Shown: positions 19,436 to 28,341 of the stretch, one piece after another
Layout: the number at the start of each line of letters is the position of its first letter
How positions within the stretch are numbered: position 1 is the first letter of the stretch
Source: an uncultured Buttiauxella sp.
Lineage (GTDB): Bacteria > Pseudomonadota > Gammaproteobacteria > Enterobacterales > Enterobacteriaceae
Length of the DNA stretch: 64,000 nucleotides
Direction of reading: 5' to 3'
Assembly (NCBI GenBank): GCA_946480445.1
Contig: CAMLJN010000010.1
Coordinates: forward strand, 62,001-126,000
Translations under genes and position numbers: made by a program
The notes under the pieces: model-generated
Databases searched by the model: none
Seen by the model: the letters and a program-made list of their open reading frames with translations, nothing else
What the model was told of the DNA's origin: nothing

Positions 19436-20329
19436 ATGGACATCAGAACGCTGCGCTATTTCGTCGAGGTGGTCCGCCAGCAAAGCTTTACGCGCGCAGC
19501 GGAGAAAATGTTTGTCACCCAGCCCACCATCAGCAAAATGTTGCGCAACCTTGAAGACGAGCTGGGCTGTACGCTGCTGATCCGCGATGGTCGCAAGCTG
19601 CTACTTACCGATACCGGTCAGGTGGTTTATCAGCGCGGTCTGGCGATTCTGTCCGAATTCCGCCTGCTGGAGGCAGAGTTAGACGATATTAACCATCTGA
19701 ATAAAGGCGTGCTGCGGTTGGGCATTCCGCCGATGGTCGGCACGCTGATGACCGGGCCTATCGGCCTGTACCGTCAGCGCTATCCCGGCGTTGAACTAAA
19801 AATCGCTGAATTTGGCGGCCTGACCGTGCAGCAGGCCGTGTTAAACGGCGAACTGGATTTAGCCGTCACCGCCCTGCCCGCCGAAGACCAAAGCGCCTTC
19901 TCCTCCCTGTCCCTGTTCCGCCACCCGCTGTGCGTGCTGGTGCCCCGATCTGGCCCATGGCTGGGTCGCACCAGCATTGAACCCGGAGAACTGGCGGCAC
20001 ATCCGCTGCTGATCTACAACGAAGATTTTTCCCTGAGCCGCCAGCTCATGCAGCTTTTTCACGAACATGGTTTTACGCCACGCATCGCCGTACGCAGCGG
20101 GCAATGGGATTTCCTTGCAGCAATGGTACAGGCAGGGATCGGCATTGCCATTCTGCCCGAACCGGTCTGCCAGAAGCTGGATAAAAACACGCTAATGTGG
20201 CTGCCGCTGCAAAGCAATTTAACCTGGCAACTAGGAATGATTTGGCGGGAGGGAGTCTATATTTCGCAAAGCGCGCAGGCGTGGATTGACTGCTGCAAAG
20301 AGTTCTGGCCGGTGTTACCCGGCCAGTGA
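19436..20329 (+). CDS. LysR-family regulator, CidR-like
   Basis: A 297-residue LysR-type transcription factor. The N-terminal winged helix-turn-helix reads SFTRAAEKMFVTQPTISKML, followed by a linker helix and a periplasmic-binding-like effector domain (about residues 90-295). Its divergent position next to the cidAB-like genes suggests it controls them, as CidR-type regulators do in other bacteria; the inducer is unknown. It converges on yjcE with only two bases between the stops and no visible terminator. Confidence 0.88.
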   Translation: MDIRTLRYFVEVVRQQSFTRAAEKMFVTQPTISKMLRNLEDELGCTLLIRDGRKLLLTDTGQVVYQRGLAILSEFRLLEAELDDINHLNKGVLRLGIPPMVGTLMTGPIGLYRQRYPGVELKIAEFGGLTVQQAVLNGELDLAVTALPAEDQSAFSSLSLFRHPLCVLVPRSGPWLGRTSIEPGELAAHPLLIYNEDFSLSRQLMQLFHEHGFTPRIAVRSGQWDFLAAMVQAGIGIAILPEPVCQKLDKNTLMWLPLQSNLTWQLGMIWREGVYISQSAQAWIDCCKEFWPVLPGQ

Positions 20330-20331
20330 GA

Positions 20332-21978
20332 TTAATGCTGCTCGATAAGCAGAGCTTCCAGCAAATCGAGATCGTGCAGCAATTTTTGCAGCGTCTCATT
20401 GCTGATTTTTTGCGTGGCGCGCAGGTGGTACAGCTCGGCGCGTTCTGAGCGCAGCGCGGCCAGGCGGAAGCGACGTTCCAGGTTCTCTTCCAGCTCGCTG
20501 CTTTCAACGTCATTGCGCCCGTCGGCCCGTCGGCGCAGGTTCCCAATAACCCGCGAGCTCACCTCTTTGAGCAGCTGATCGTCGATGTTTTCTTTCACAT
20601 CGGCAGCCAGGCGCTCTTCCATTTTTTGAATGGCGACAATCGCCACTTCTGCCGTGGCTGAACGTGCCAGTCGTTCTTCTTTGCGAGCCACGGATTTATC
20701 CGCCACTTCGACATTGCGCAGCAGGATCGGCAGCATGATTACCCCCGCAAACAGCGAGAACAGAATCACGCCAGCGGAGAGGAAGATCAGCTCATAGCGG
20801 GCCGGGAAAGGCGTGCCGTCCCCCAGGAATAGGGGTATGGAGAGCACACCCGCAAGGGTGATTGCCCCGCGAACGCCCGCAAAGGAAGCAATCGCCAGCT
20901 CGCGAGTGGTGAAAGAACCGAATTCCAGCGGGCGCTTTTTCATAAAGCGCAGGCTGATACGCTTCATGGACCATAGCCACAGGAAACGCACGCCGATCAG
21001 CGCGATATAAATCATGCCAATATCGAGGAAGAGCATCCAGAGTTCTACGTTAGGATCGGCGTTAGCCGCGGCGACGGACGTCTTCAGAATACCCGGCAGC
21101 TGCAAGCCCAACAGTAGGAAGACCATGCCGTTGAAAACAAACTCTAACATTGCCCAGACGCTGTTTGCACGCAGGCGCATAGCCAGCGGCGCTCTGCGCA
21201 GTACGCCAGAACGCGTGATGGTCATCCCTGCGGCCACGGCAGCCAGAATGCCCGACACGCCGATATGTTCGGCAATCAGATAAGAGGCGAACGGCAGCAG
21301 CAAAAGCAGCAGGATTTGCGTCGCTGGCTCATCGCCGCTCCAGCGGCTCATCAGGCGCAGCGATTTCCCGTACAGCCAGCTCACCGCGATGCCCGCCAGC
21401 AAACCGCCGATGGCCACTTTCATAAACTCAACCGTGGCGCCGCCGACGGTAAAGACCATGGTACCGACAGCGACGGCTACCGCCATCTTCAGAGAGACCA
21501 GGCCTGAGGCGTCGTTCATCAAGGCTTCGCCCTGTAAAATCCCCATGATTTTCTTCGGAATACGGCCTTCGCCGACGATACCGGAAAGCGCCACGGCATC
21601 CGTCGGGGACAGAACTGCGGCCAGCGCAAACGCCGGGATCAGCGGAATACCCGGCACCAGGTAATAAATCAGGAAGCCGATACCCACCACGGTAACCAGC
21701 ACCAGCACCAGCGCAAGGCCGATGATTTCCCTGCCGTGGTGTAAAAATTCATTGGTTGGCGTCTTCCAGCCGTCGGCAAACAGCAGCGGCGGGATAAACA
21801 GCACGAGGAACAGCTCGGGGTCGAACTCAACGTGCAGACCAAAATGCGGCCACGCAAGTAGCGCACCGATGGCGATTTGCATTAAAGGCAGGGGGATCTG
21901 GAACGGCAGCATACGCGTTGCCACCCCAGATAAAGAGACCACCAGGGTCATAATGAGAATGGTAAAGAAGATTTCCAT
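20332..21978 (-). CDS. yjcE: YjcE, CPA1-family Na+/H+ antiporter
   Basis: A monovalent cation:proton antiporter of the CPA1 (NhaP/NHE) family, 548 residues against 549 in E. coli. About 12 transmembrane helices are followed by a cytoplasmic tail rich in charged residues (from about residue 400). The ion-binding signature is ALSPTDAVALSG and the nearby GEALMNDASGLV. The ATG at MEIFFTILIM, preceded by AAGGAAA, fits the family start; 18 further upstream codons are in frame but not conserved. Physiological substrate in vivo is not settled. Confidence 0.92.
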   Translation of the reverse strand: MEIFFTILIMTLVVSLSGVATRMLPFQIPLPLMQIAIGALLAWPHFGLHVEFDPELFLVLFIPPLLFADGWKTPTNEFLHHGREIIGLALVLVLVTVVGIGFLIYYLVPGIPLIPAFALAAVLSPTDAVALSGIVGEGRIPKKIMGILQGEALMNDASGLVSLKMAVAVAVGTMVFTVGGATVEFMKVAIGGLLAGIAVSWLYGKSLRLMSRWSGDEPATQILLLLLLPFASYLIAEHIGVSGILAAVAAGMTITRSGVLRRAPLAMRLRANSVWAMLEFVFNGMVFLLLGLQLPGILKTSVAAANADPNVELWMLFLDIGMIYIALIGVRFLWLWSMKRISLRFMKKRPLEFGSFTTRELAIASFAGVRGAITLAGVLSIPLFLGDGTPFPARYELIFLSAGVILFSLFAGVIMLPILLRNVEVADKSVARKEERLARSATAEVAIVAIQKMEERLAADVKENIDDQLLKEVSSRVIGNLRRRADGRNDVESSELEENLERRFRLAALRSERAELYHLRATQKISNETLQKLLHDLDLLEALLIEQH

Positions 21979-22090
21979 GCTTTCCTTAGTCGCGGTGTGT
22001 TGTGAAACCCTTTTTGCAGGATGTTGTTCCAATAATAAAACAACTTTCTACACCGAAAGGAAACAGGAAATAACTTGAAAGGTAATAAGA

Positions 22091-22116
22091 TGCGGGCCGC
22101 TAAGACGTGGCCCGCA
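22091..22116 (-). terminator. Terminator after ghxP
   Basis: TGCGGGCC and GGCCCGCA form a perfect 8-bp stem around a 10-base loop, 11 bases past the ghxP stop on its strand, with a short T-containing tail (CTTATT). Confidence 0.6.
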
Positions 22117-22127
22117 GAAGACGGTTC

Positions 22128-23477
22128 TTAAATTGCCCAGCCGCCCGCGTAGAACACCACCAGCGCGATTGCGATAACCACGGTGCCAATGTTCAGCTTG
22201 CGCCATTCACCGGAAACGATACGGCCAATCACCAGCGAGGCAAAGCCGATCATAATGCCGGTCACGATGTTACAGGTCAGCACGATAAACACCGCGGTAA
22301 TCAGACCGGCCATCGCATCAACAAAATCAGCAAAGTCGATTTTCGCCACGTTGCTCAGCATCAGCAGGCCGACGTACATCAGCGCTGGTGCGGTTGCGTA
22401 AGCAGGAACGAGATACGAAAGCGGGGAAAGGAACAGAATCAGCAGGAACAGGACGCCAACGGTGATCGCCGTGAGGCCCGTTTTGCCGCCCGCCGCAGTA
22501 CCGGCCGCAGACTCGATGTAAACCGCAGCAGGTGCCGCGCCCACAAAACCGGAGAACACGCTGCTCAGGGAATCGGTGGTCAGTGCTTTGCCGCCGTCGA
22601 TAATTTGCCCGTCTTTATCCAGCAGATTCGCCTGACCTGCCACCGCACGAATGGTGCCCGTGGCATCGAATACCGCCGTCATCACCAGCGCCAGAACACT
22701 CGGCAGCACGACAGGATTGAGCGCGCCCATAATATCCAGGCTGCCAATCAGCGAATGGCCCGCTTCGTCTTTCAACGATGGCATGGCGAAAATACCGGAG
22801 AAATGCACGGCAGGATCGAAAATCAGACCAACCACAGAAATGCCGATGATGGTCAGCAGAATGCCCCCCGGCACCTTGAGTTTTTCCAGGCCAATAATCA
22901 CCGCCAGACCAATCAGCGACATGATCACCGGGAAGCTGGCGAAATGGCCGAGTGCCACCGGCAAGCCGTCGAGAGGATTTTTAATCACCAGCCCCACGCC
23001 GTTCGCGGCAATCAGCAGCAGGAACAGACCGATACCAATGCCCGTTCCATGCGCCACGCCCATCGGCAGGTTGCGCAAAATCCAGCTACGAATGCCGGTT
23101 GCGGAGATGATAGTGAACAGGACCCCCATCAGGAATACCGCGCCTAATGCAACGGGAACGCTGATGTGCTGGCCGAGCACCAGGCTAAAGGCAGTGAACG
23201 CGGTCAGCGAGATCGCGCAGCCGATAGCCAGCGGCAGATTTGCCCACAGGCCCATCACCAGCGAACCGACGCCCGCCACCAGACAGGTCGCCACAAAGAC
23301 AGCCGCAGGTGGGAAACCCGCTTTACCCAGCATGCCGGGAACAACGATGACGGAATAAACCATCGCAAGGAAGGTGGTTAAACCAGCCACGACTTCCTGA
23401 CGGACGGTGCTGCCACGCGCAGATATTTTGAACCAGGCGTCAAGACCGCCGGTTGCACGCGGTGAAGGTGTAGACAT
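22128..23477 (-). CDS. ghxP: GhxP guanine/hypoxanthine permease
   Basis: An AzgA-type nucleobase:cation symporter (NCS2) of 449 residues, exactly the E. coli GhxP (YjcD) length, importing guanine and hypoxanthine. About 12-14 helices. Conserved stretches include [20 protein letters not shown] and [14 protein letters not shown]. The ATG at [11 protein letters not shown] fits E. coli; upstream in-frame codons are not conserved. Three PurR-like boxes upstream fit purine repression, reported for yjcD in E. coli. Confidence 0.94.
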   Translation of the reverse strand: MSTPSPRATGGLDAWFKISARGSTVRQEVVAGLTTFLAMVYSVIVVPGMLGKAGFPPAAVFVATCLVAGVGSLVMGLWANLPLAIGCAISLTAFTAFSLVLGQHISVPVALGAVFLMGVLFTIISATGIRSWILRNLPMGVAHGTGIGIGLFLLLIAANGVGLVIKNPLDGLPVALGHFASFPVIMSLIGLAVIIGLEKLKVPGGILLTIIGISVVGLIFDPAVHFSGIFAMPSLKDEAGHSLIGSLDIMGALNPVVLPSVLALVMTAVFDATGTIRAVAGQANLLDKDGQIIDGGKALTTDSLSSVFSGFVGAAPAAVYIESAAGTAAGGKTGLTAITVGVLFLLILFLSPLSYLVPAYATAPALMYVGLLMLSNVAKIDFADFVDAMAGLITAVFIVLTCNIVTGIMIGFASLVIGRIVSGEWRKLNIGTVVIAIALVVFYAGGWAI

Positions 23478-23613
23478 AGTGAAAAATCCCCTGAGATTTT
23501 TATGATTACGTTTTGCCACGTGATGACAGCCCGCTGCCGATCAAACGCCATGCTACTCGTTTACTTCGAGTAGACCCCTGAACTGCGATTGCGGCAAAAA
23601 TGGCGCCGCAAAA

Positions 23614-23773
23614 AAGCAAACGTTTAACTCCACGTGTAAAAACTGTGCGTCAAAATGAAAGCAAACGATTATCCGGCCTTCCTGAGTGCATTTTCAACCG
23701 AACTTTGCCGCTTTTTACGCAAATTCACGCTGCCCGATGAAATATTCACCACATCATGCGCAAACGTTGTCGT
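23614..23773. promoter_or_regulatory. Three PurR-like boxes upstream of ghxP
   Basis: The consensus is ACGCAAACGTTTTCGT. GCGCAAACGTTGTCGT at 23758-23773 matches at 14 of 16 positions. AAGCAAACGTTTAACT at 23614-23629 and AAGCAAACGATTATCC at 23659-23674 are weaker but keep the GCAAACG core. They lie about 140-300 bases upstream of the ghxP start, in a 369-base spacer that otherwise holds no gene, and could bind PurR with hypoxanthine or guanine. Confidence 0.6.
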
Positions 23774-23846
23774 CGGTGCGCAATTTCGCAACGCTTACGC
23801 AAGATACCGGTACTATATTTTGCCGGCTCTCAGAATTGTAAGATGC

Positions 23847-24515
23847 TTAGTCGCCGGGGATCCCGAAAGGCCCACCCTGTTGAATCGCCCGCTGCCAGGC
23901 CGGACGACTTTGCGCATTTTTCAACCATGTCTGGAGATTAGGCAGATCGCTAATGCCGCCTCGTGTCAGCAGCGCAATCACCGGAAAAATCATCTGAATG
24001 TCCGCCGCGCTAAAAGCCTGCCCGGCAAACCAGGGCGTTTTGCCGAGATGTTCTTCGATAAATCTCGCATGCGTGAGAATTTGCTTATTCAGATAGGCAG
24101 TCTGTACTCCCTGCCCCAGCAGATTGCCAATCGGGCGTAGCAGCCAGGGCACCGGGGCCTTACCCAGGCCTGCGAACACCAGCTTCATCAGCAGCAGGGG
24201 CATAAGCGAACCTTCGGCATAGTGCAGCCAGAAACGGTACTCAAGCCTGTCCTGGGCGGCGAGCGGCTTCAGGCGACTTTCGGTATCGTAGGTTTCCTGA
24301 AGGTACTCAAGGATTGCGCCGGACTCTGCAATAACGCTGCCGTTATCTTCCAGCACGGGCGACTTGCCCAGAGGGTGAACTTTTTTTAGCGATGCCGGCG
24401 CAAACATGCTGGGCTCTCGCTGGTAGTGCACAATCTGATAGGGCAGTTCAAGTTCTTCGAGCATCCAGAGCACGCGTTGGGAACGGGAGTTGTTCAGGTG
24501 ATGAACAATGATCAT
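23847..24515 (-). CDS. Glutathione S-transferase family protein
   Basis: A 222-residue cytosolic GST-like protein. The thioredoxin-like N-terminal domain (about 1-80) contains NNSRSQRVLWMLEE and the glutathione-binding cis-Pro region GKSPVLEDNGSVIAES. The all-helical C-terminal domain ends with WFAGQAFSAADIQM, the usual N-capping/hydrophobic staple motif. Substrate unknown. E. coli K-12 has no GST gene at this place. The promoter is within the AT-rich stretch before ryjA. Confidence 0.85.
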   Translation of the reverse strand: MIIVHHLNNSRSQRVLWMLEELELPYQIVHYQREPSMFAPASLKKVHPLGKSPVLEDNGSVIAESGAILEYLQETYDTESRLKPLAAQDRLEYRFWLHYAEGSLMPLLLMKLVFAGLGKAPVPWLLRPIGNLLGQGVQTAYLNKQILTHARFIEEHLGKTPWFAGQAFSAADIQMIFPVIALLTRGGISDLPNLQTWLKNAQSRPAWQRAIQQGGPFGIPGD

Positions 24516-24608
24516 GGGCTAACCTTTTGTTTTCGCAGATGGGTTAACTATAGGTAAACCTGCGTGAATGAGAGATAAAAAATAGATTAAAAAATAACCA
24601 AATTTTAC

Positions 24609-24636
24609 TTGCAGACAGGGAGAGTGGATCTACACT
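24609..24636 (+). promoter_or_regulatory. Promoter of the RyjA-like sRNA
   Basis: TTGCAG and TACACT separated by 16 bases. The predicted start, near 24643, gives a transcript of about 141 nt to the terminator. Confidence 0.55.
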
Positions 24637-24642
24637 TAAATT

Positions 24643-24784
24643 GTCAGCGCAATCCGGAACCTCCTGAGAAAGTGTGATTGAGGGACGCTGATGTCGGGGA
24701 AACCCTCCTTGCGAAAAGCGGGATAGAGCGAAAGACAAAGACCGGGAAAAAACTAAAGCGCCGAAGTCGGGCGCTTTAGTTTTT
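24643..24784 (+). ncRNA. ryjA: RyjA-like small RNA
   Basis: The spacer between the GST gene and soxR holds a promoter, about 100 bases of unannotated sequence and a strong intrinsic terminator. In E. coli, RyjA (about 140 nt) lies at the 3' side of soxR on the opposite strand. Position, orientation and predicted length here all agree. I cannot align the sequences, so the name rests on synteny and structure. Target and function are not established. Confidence 0.65.
24749..24784 (+). terminator. Intrinsic terminator of the RyjA-like RNA, bidirectional
   Basis: AACTAAAGCGCC pairs with GGCGCTTTAGTT over 12 bp around a 7-base loop, with TTTT after it on the forward strand and an A-run (GGGAAAAAACT) before it. 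The reverse strand therefore also has a T-run, so it could terminate soxR as well. Confidence 0.9.
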
Positions 24785-24856
24785 AGTGGGTCAGGGAGTG
24801 GCTCTTGCCGTACAGCAAATACTCTCAAGTTAGATAAACGCATGCCGCCCCGGAGT

Positions 24857-25312
24857 TTACTCCTCGATCAGCCTTGCTCCAGTCCCCTCTTCACCCAGCT
24901 TATCACCAGGGTTACGCAGCGGGCATTGCGCGCCGGACAGGCAGCCACAGCCAATGCAGCCATCAAGCTCATTCCTTAATGCGGTTAACGTATGAATACG
25001 CCGATCCAGCTCTTCGCGCCACTGGGATGAGAGCTTCTTCCAGTCATTCTTATTGATCGAGTGCCCGTCCGGTAACACGCCAAAAGCTTCACCGATGGTG
25101 GACAGAGGGATACCAATCCGCTGGGCAATCTTAATTATTGCCACCGTACGCAGCACATCTCGCGCATACCGCCTTTGGTTTCCGCTGTTGCGGGTGCTTT
25201 TTATCAGCCCTTTACTCTCGTAGAAATGCAGCGCCGAAACCGCCACGCCGGTTCGCTTCGCCACTTCGCCTGGCGAGAGTAAAGACTTCAGTCGGGGTAA
25301 TTTCTTTTCCAA
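24857..25312 (-). CDS. soxR: SoxR redox-sensing activator
   Basis: A MerR-family regulator of 151 residues that senses redox-cycling agents through a [2Fe-2S] cluster. The cluster ligands are Cys119, Cys122, Cys124 and Cys130 ([12 protein letters not shown]), numbered as in E. coli. The N-terminal winged helix ([20 protein letters not shown]) binds the operator in the soxS promoter. Divergent from soxS. Confidence 0.96.
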   Translation of the reverse strand: MEKKLPRLKSLLSPGEVAKRTGVAVSALHFYESKGLIKSTRNSGNQRRYARDVLRTVAIIKIAQRIGIPLSTIGEAFGVLPDGHSINKNDWKKLSSQWREELDRRIHTLTALRNELDGCIGCGCLSGAQCPLRNPGDKLGEEGTGARLIEE

Positions 25313-25319
25313 AATGCTC

Positions 25320-25350
25320 TTTACCTCAAGTTAACTTGAGGAATTATACT
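25320..25350 (+). promoter_or_regulatory. soxS promoter with SoxR operator
   Basis: CCTCAAGTTAACTTGAGG (25324-25341) is a perfect 18-bp palindrome. It sits between -35 TTTACC (25320-25325) and -10 TATACT (25345-25350), whose spacer is 19 bases. The overlong spacer is the hallmark of MerR-type activation, in which oxidised SoxR distorts the DNA to let polymerase engage both elements. Confidence 0.93.
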
Positions 25351-25398
25351 CCCCGACAACAAAACCCGCTAATCGAATACTTTGATGGAGGATGGCCC

Positions 25399-25725
25399 AT
25401 GGCACACCAGGACATCATTTATACGCTGACAGAATGGATTGATGAGCATATCGATCAGCCGCTGAACATCGACGTGGTTGCCAGAAAATCTGGTTATTCA
25501 AAATGGTATCTGCAAAGAATGTTTCGCACGGTGATGCGGCAGACGCTGGGAGAGTACATTCGTCAGCGCCGCCTGCTGCTCGCGGCAAAAGAGCTGCGGG
25601 CTACCCGGCGGCCAATTTTTGATATTGCGATGGATTACGGCTATGTCTCACAACAAACGTTCTCACGGGTGTTCCGCCGCGAGTTCGATCGTACGCCCTC
25701 CGACTATCGGCACATGTCTGGTTAG
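25399..25725 (+). CDS. soxS: SoxS superoxide-response activator
   Basis: A stand-alone AraC/XylS-type activator of 108 residues with two helix-turn-helix motifs. It turns on sodA, zwf, nfo, acrAB-type and other genes in the superoxide response. The segment HIDQPLNIDVVARKSGYSKW is near identical to E. coli. The ATG at MAHQDII is chosen by homology; the frame is open further upstream across the operator but that is not coding. Its TAG stop overlaps the stop codon of the convergent pdeC. Confidence 0.95.
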   Translation: MAHQDIIYTLTEWIDEHIDQPLNIDVVARKSGYSKWYLQRMFRTVMRQTLGEYIRQRRLLLAAKELRATRRPIFDIAMDYGYVSQQTFSRVFRREFDRTPSDYRHMSG

Positions 25726-27308
25726 TTCGCTAAAGCAGCCGCGCGGTTAGCGGGTCTGGACTGCCAGGTAATAAATTCTTCCGGTGGCAACGCCTTAGAA
25801 AAATACCAGCCCTGGCAGTATTGCACCCCTCGCGCCTGCAGCCAGGCTACCTGTTCTGCCGTCTCGACGCCTTCAGCAATCGTCTTCAGGTTCAGGCTGC
25901 GCGCCATCTCAATAATATGCTCGGCAATAAGGTAGCAGGCCTGGTCCGTGGTCAGGTTATCTATAAAAGACTTATCTATCTTGAGAATATCCACGTTCAG
26001 GAATTGCAGATTGTGCAAATTAGAATAACCTGTGCCAAAGTCATCAATGGCAATTTCAAATCCTGCCTCGCGGAAAGCCTGAATAACCGGGCGCGTTTTC
26101 GGCACATCAATAAAACCTCGCTCGGTCACTTCTATCTTTATTTGCCCCGGGTTAATGCCATATTGCTCTGTCTTTTCCGTCAGGACGGTCACTAAGCGGG
26201 GACAATGGAAATCCGTAGCGGAGAGATTAACCGAGACATAATGCCCGGGGTGCGCGGCCAGATATTCACCGAAATCGTCAAATACGGCGTTGATGACATA
26301 ATCCGAAATTTTACCGATAAGCCCTTCGGCCTCCGCCAGCGGAATGAAAATGCTGGGGCTTATCCACTGATTGTTAAAATTCTTCCAGCGCAGCAGCGCT
26401 TCGGCCCCAACGCATTCGCCGCTGCGAATATCAATGATTGGCTGATAGTGCAGTTTAAGCTGTTTCTTTTCGATAGCGTGTAAAAGCAAGCGCGCCGGGG
26501 AGTTTAGCTGCTGACGATTACGCGACCACATTAACAACAGAATGATGCTGCAAATCATCCCCAACGGCACGGTGAGCGTTAGCTGGTGATACCACTCTTG
26601 ATTAAAATGGTCGTCGGAAGTGGAAACAATCACCGCAATAGGCCGGCGCGCTGATTTTATGACGGCATAAACACGCCCTTCATCGGTGAAATATTTCTCG
26701 TCTTTGACAATAAAACGATGCAGCTGCTTACTATTTGCGTTTTCGCTGAGCGAGAAAAATTGTCTGGTCACCGTATCGTAAACGCCATAGGCCAGGCTAA
26801 GGTCGTCTGACATCACATCGGTATAGGTTCGCGGATTTACCACAACAATATAATTACCGCGCTGCATGTAAGTCATTTTATGCCCGGCGTAAAAGGGCGT
26901 ATCCAGGTAATAATATATTGAGATATCTGGCTTGCGTCGATAATTAGCGGGAGAGGAAAAATAGGGGACTGAAGGTTTATGCACCGTGGAGCAAAGAAAT
27001 CGGGTGCCTTGCGCATAAATAAGCTCTTCAACATAAAGTTTGCTGCGTGCGATATCCAGCAGGTTTTGCATATGTTGCTGACTGCATATACGCCCGCTGT
27101 AACGATGCGCTTCGCGCTGTGCAGCCTCGACGTGCTGAATCACCCCTTCTGTTTTCTCGATGACCAGTAGAGCAAAGGAATTGAGGTGCTGCTGCGTCTC
27201 ATCGGTGGCTCTGACATGGGCAAAGTACACCGCCAGCATAACGGGTAGACACAGCGTCAATACTAATCCCGATGCTCGCAAAGTACGCAGATAAATCCGT
27301 TTTGTCAT
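25722..27308 (-). CDS. pdeC: PdeC-like c-di-GMP phosphodiesterase (CSS-EAL)
   Basis: An inner-membrane phosphodiesterase that degrades cyclic di-GMP. Layout: a transmembrane helix (about 10-30), a periplasmic CSS-motif sensor domain (about 35-235, with GRICSQQ and RFLCSTV carrying the redox-active Cys pair), a second helix, then an EAL domain with GAEALLRW, DDFGTGYSNL, KIDKSF and the late EGVET. The ATG gives 528 residues, the E. coli length; a GTG three codons earlier is in frame. In E. coli, free thiols activate it and disulfide formation by DsbA restrains it. Confidence 0.93.
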   Translation of the reverse strand: MTKRIYLRTLRASGLVLTLCLPVMLAVYFAHVRATDETQQHLNSFALLVIEKTEGVIQHVEAAQREAHRYSGRICSQQHMQNLLDIARSKLYVEELIYAQGTRFLCSTVHKPSVPYFSSPANYRRKPDISIYYYLDTPFYAGHKMTYMQRGNYIVVVNPRTYTDVMSDDLSLAYGVYDTVTRQFFSLSENANSKQLHRFIVKDEKYFTDEGRVYAVIKSARRPIAVIVSTSDDHFNQEWYHQLTLTVPLGMICSIILLLMWSRNRQQLNSPARLLLHAIEKKQLKLHYQPIIDIRSGECVGAEALLRWKNFNNQWISPSIFIPLAEAEGLIGKISDYVINAVFDDFGEYLAAHPGHYVSVNLSATDFHCPRLVTVLTEKTEQYGINPGQIKIEVTERGFIDVPKTRPVIQAFREAGFEIAIDDFGTGYSNLHNLQFLNVDILKIDKSFIDNLTTDQACYLIAEHIIEMARSLNLKTIAEGVETAEQVAWLQARGVQYCQGWYFSKALPPEEFITWQSRPANRAAALAN

Positions 27309-27833
27309 GGTCGTCACATGTCCCTGCTATTCCCGCCCATTATTGTCTAACTGGAACAAACCTACACGGCGCCGGTTACGTTGCATGAATAATCTTAGAT
27401 TGGCAACAGACTTTTTCTGTCCAGGATAAAGCGTAGGTGAAAATAAGAAATGGCGGGTGAAAAACCAGGTATTAATGACGTGATATTTAGTCCAGGCGGC
27501 AAAAAAGAGTAATCATTTTAAATAACAGGTAATTATTCACTCAGTAAAATTCCCCCAGTCACCCGCAATAAACAGGCAGCGACATCCCGCACAGGTCCCC
27601 CCCCTTTGATTCCGCCTCCGAAAATCATGCTGGCAGAAGAGTGCACAAAAACGCGCCGCCTGGCTGGTGAATAAAAGAACAAACGTGATAAACTTCACAT
27701 GTTTTATGCAAGTCGATAAATTTTTACATTTCCTGCTAAAACTTATTCCCCTGGCGGTTACTGGCTTTTCCTTATCCGCGCGTAAGCGCTTAGCCGCTAT
27801 GCGTAATGAGTTGTCCTGAGAGGGTTGGTTTTC
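27309..27833. promoter_or_regulatory. pdeC-yjcB intergenic region with CRP-like site
   Basis: 525 bases with no convincing gene on either strand. Near yjcB, CGTGATAAACTTCACA at 27684-27699 keeps both GTGA and TCAC arms six bases apart and is a good CRP-like site. An 8-C run at 27597-27604 is notable but has no reading frame to switch. The far end should hold the pdeC promoter. I see no further structure. Confidence 0.4.
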
Positions 27834-28115
27834 ATGGCTACAATCACTACCGGCGTGTTGCTGATGCGCTGGCCGCTGGTCAGCGCGTTCCTGATGTTCC
27901 TTGCCAGCTCGTTAAATATTCAGTTCCGCAAATCTGACTATCGGTTTCTGGCCGTGGTGAGCAGTGGGCTGGGCATTGCCTCCGCGCTATGGTTTGCAAC
28001 CGGGCTGCTGGGTCTGACGCTTGCCGACTTCGCTGTCATGTGGGCTGCTTTTAAAGATGTCCTGATCGACATCTCAAGCCATACCCCACCTGAATGGCCG
28101 ATGGTGATGACCTGA
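27834..28115 (+). CDS. yjcB: YjcB, small inner-membrane protein
   Basis: A 93-residue protein, same length as E. coli YjcB, with two or three hydrophobic helices (about 1-25, 35-75) and a soluble tail ending PPEWPMVMT. MATITTGVLLMRW at the start is conserved. Function unknown. AGAGGG lies ten bases upstream of this ATG; an in-frame GTG three codons earlier is less likely. Confidence 0.88.
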   Translation: MATITTGVLLMRWPLVSAFLMFLASSLNIQFRKSDYRFLAVVSSGLGIASALWFATGLLGLTLADFAVMWAAFKDVLIDISSHTPPEWPMVMT

Positions 28116-28270
28116 TAGCGCTTTGCAGGGCCTGTATCCCGCAGCCTGCAATACCGATGCCTTTGTCAGAGCAATTTATCTGCACCTGTGAACGTTACGT
28201 CTGAGCTTCCAGCCCAATGACCCCCTCACACCGGCCCGGGACGTTCAGGCCGTAGCTACAGATGGCCGAT

Positions 28271-28305
28271 AAAATAAAACCCCCGCAGGTTGCCCGGCGG
28301 GGGTT
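28271..28305 (-). terminator. Terminator after ssb
   Basis: AACCCCCGC and GCGGGGGTT form a 9-bp stem. On the reverse strand it is followed by TTTATTTTAT, a typical U-tract, 37 bases past the ssb stop. Confidence 0.88.
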
Positions 28306-28341
28306 GGATGAGATTTAGCAGGACGTACCCGATCTTTAGGA

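Noticed and set aside
22107-23147. 346-codon forward frame antisense to ghxP
   Set aside because: Composition (Arg/Gln/His-rich, low hydrophobicity) is that of a complement of a membrane protein; ghxP itself is conserved over the full length.
23655-24140. 161-codon forward frame across the PurR boxes and GST 3' end
   Set aside because: Mostly antisense to the GST gene and no homology; the start region is the ghxP control region.
25138-25398. N-terminal extension of SoxS across the soxR start and operator
   Set aside because: Runs through the SoxR palindrome and promoter; SoxS is about 107 residues in the family.
27597-27604. C8 run as a phase-variable tract
   Set aside because: No open frame spans it and it is not placed in a promoter spacer that I can identify.
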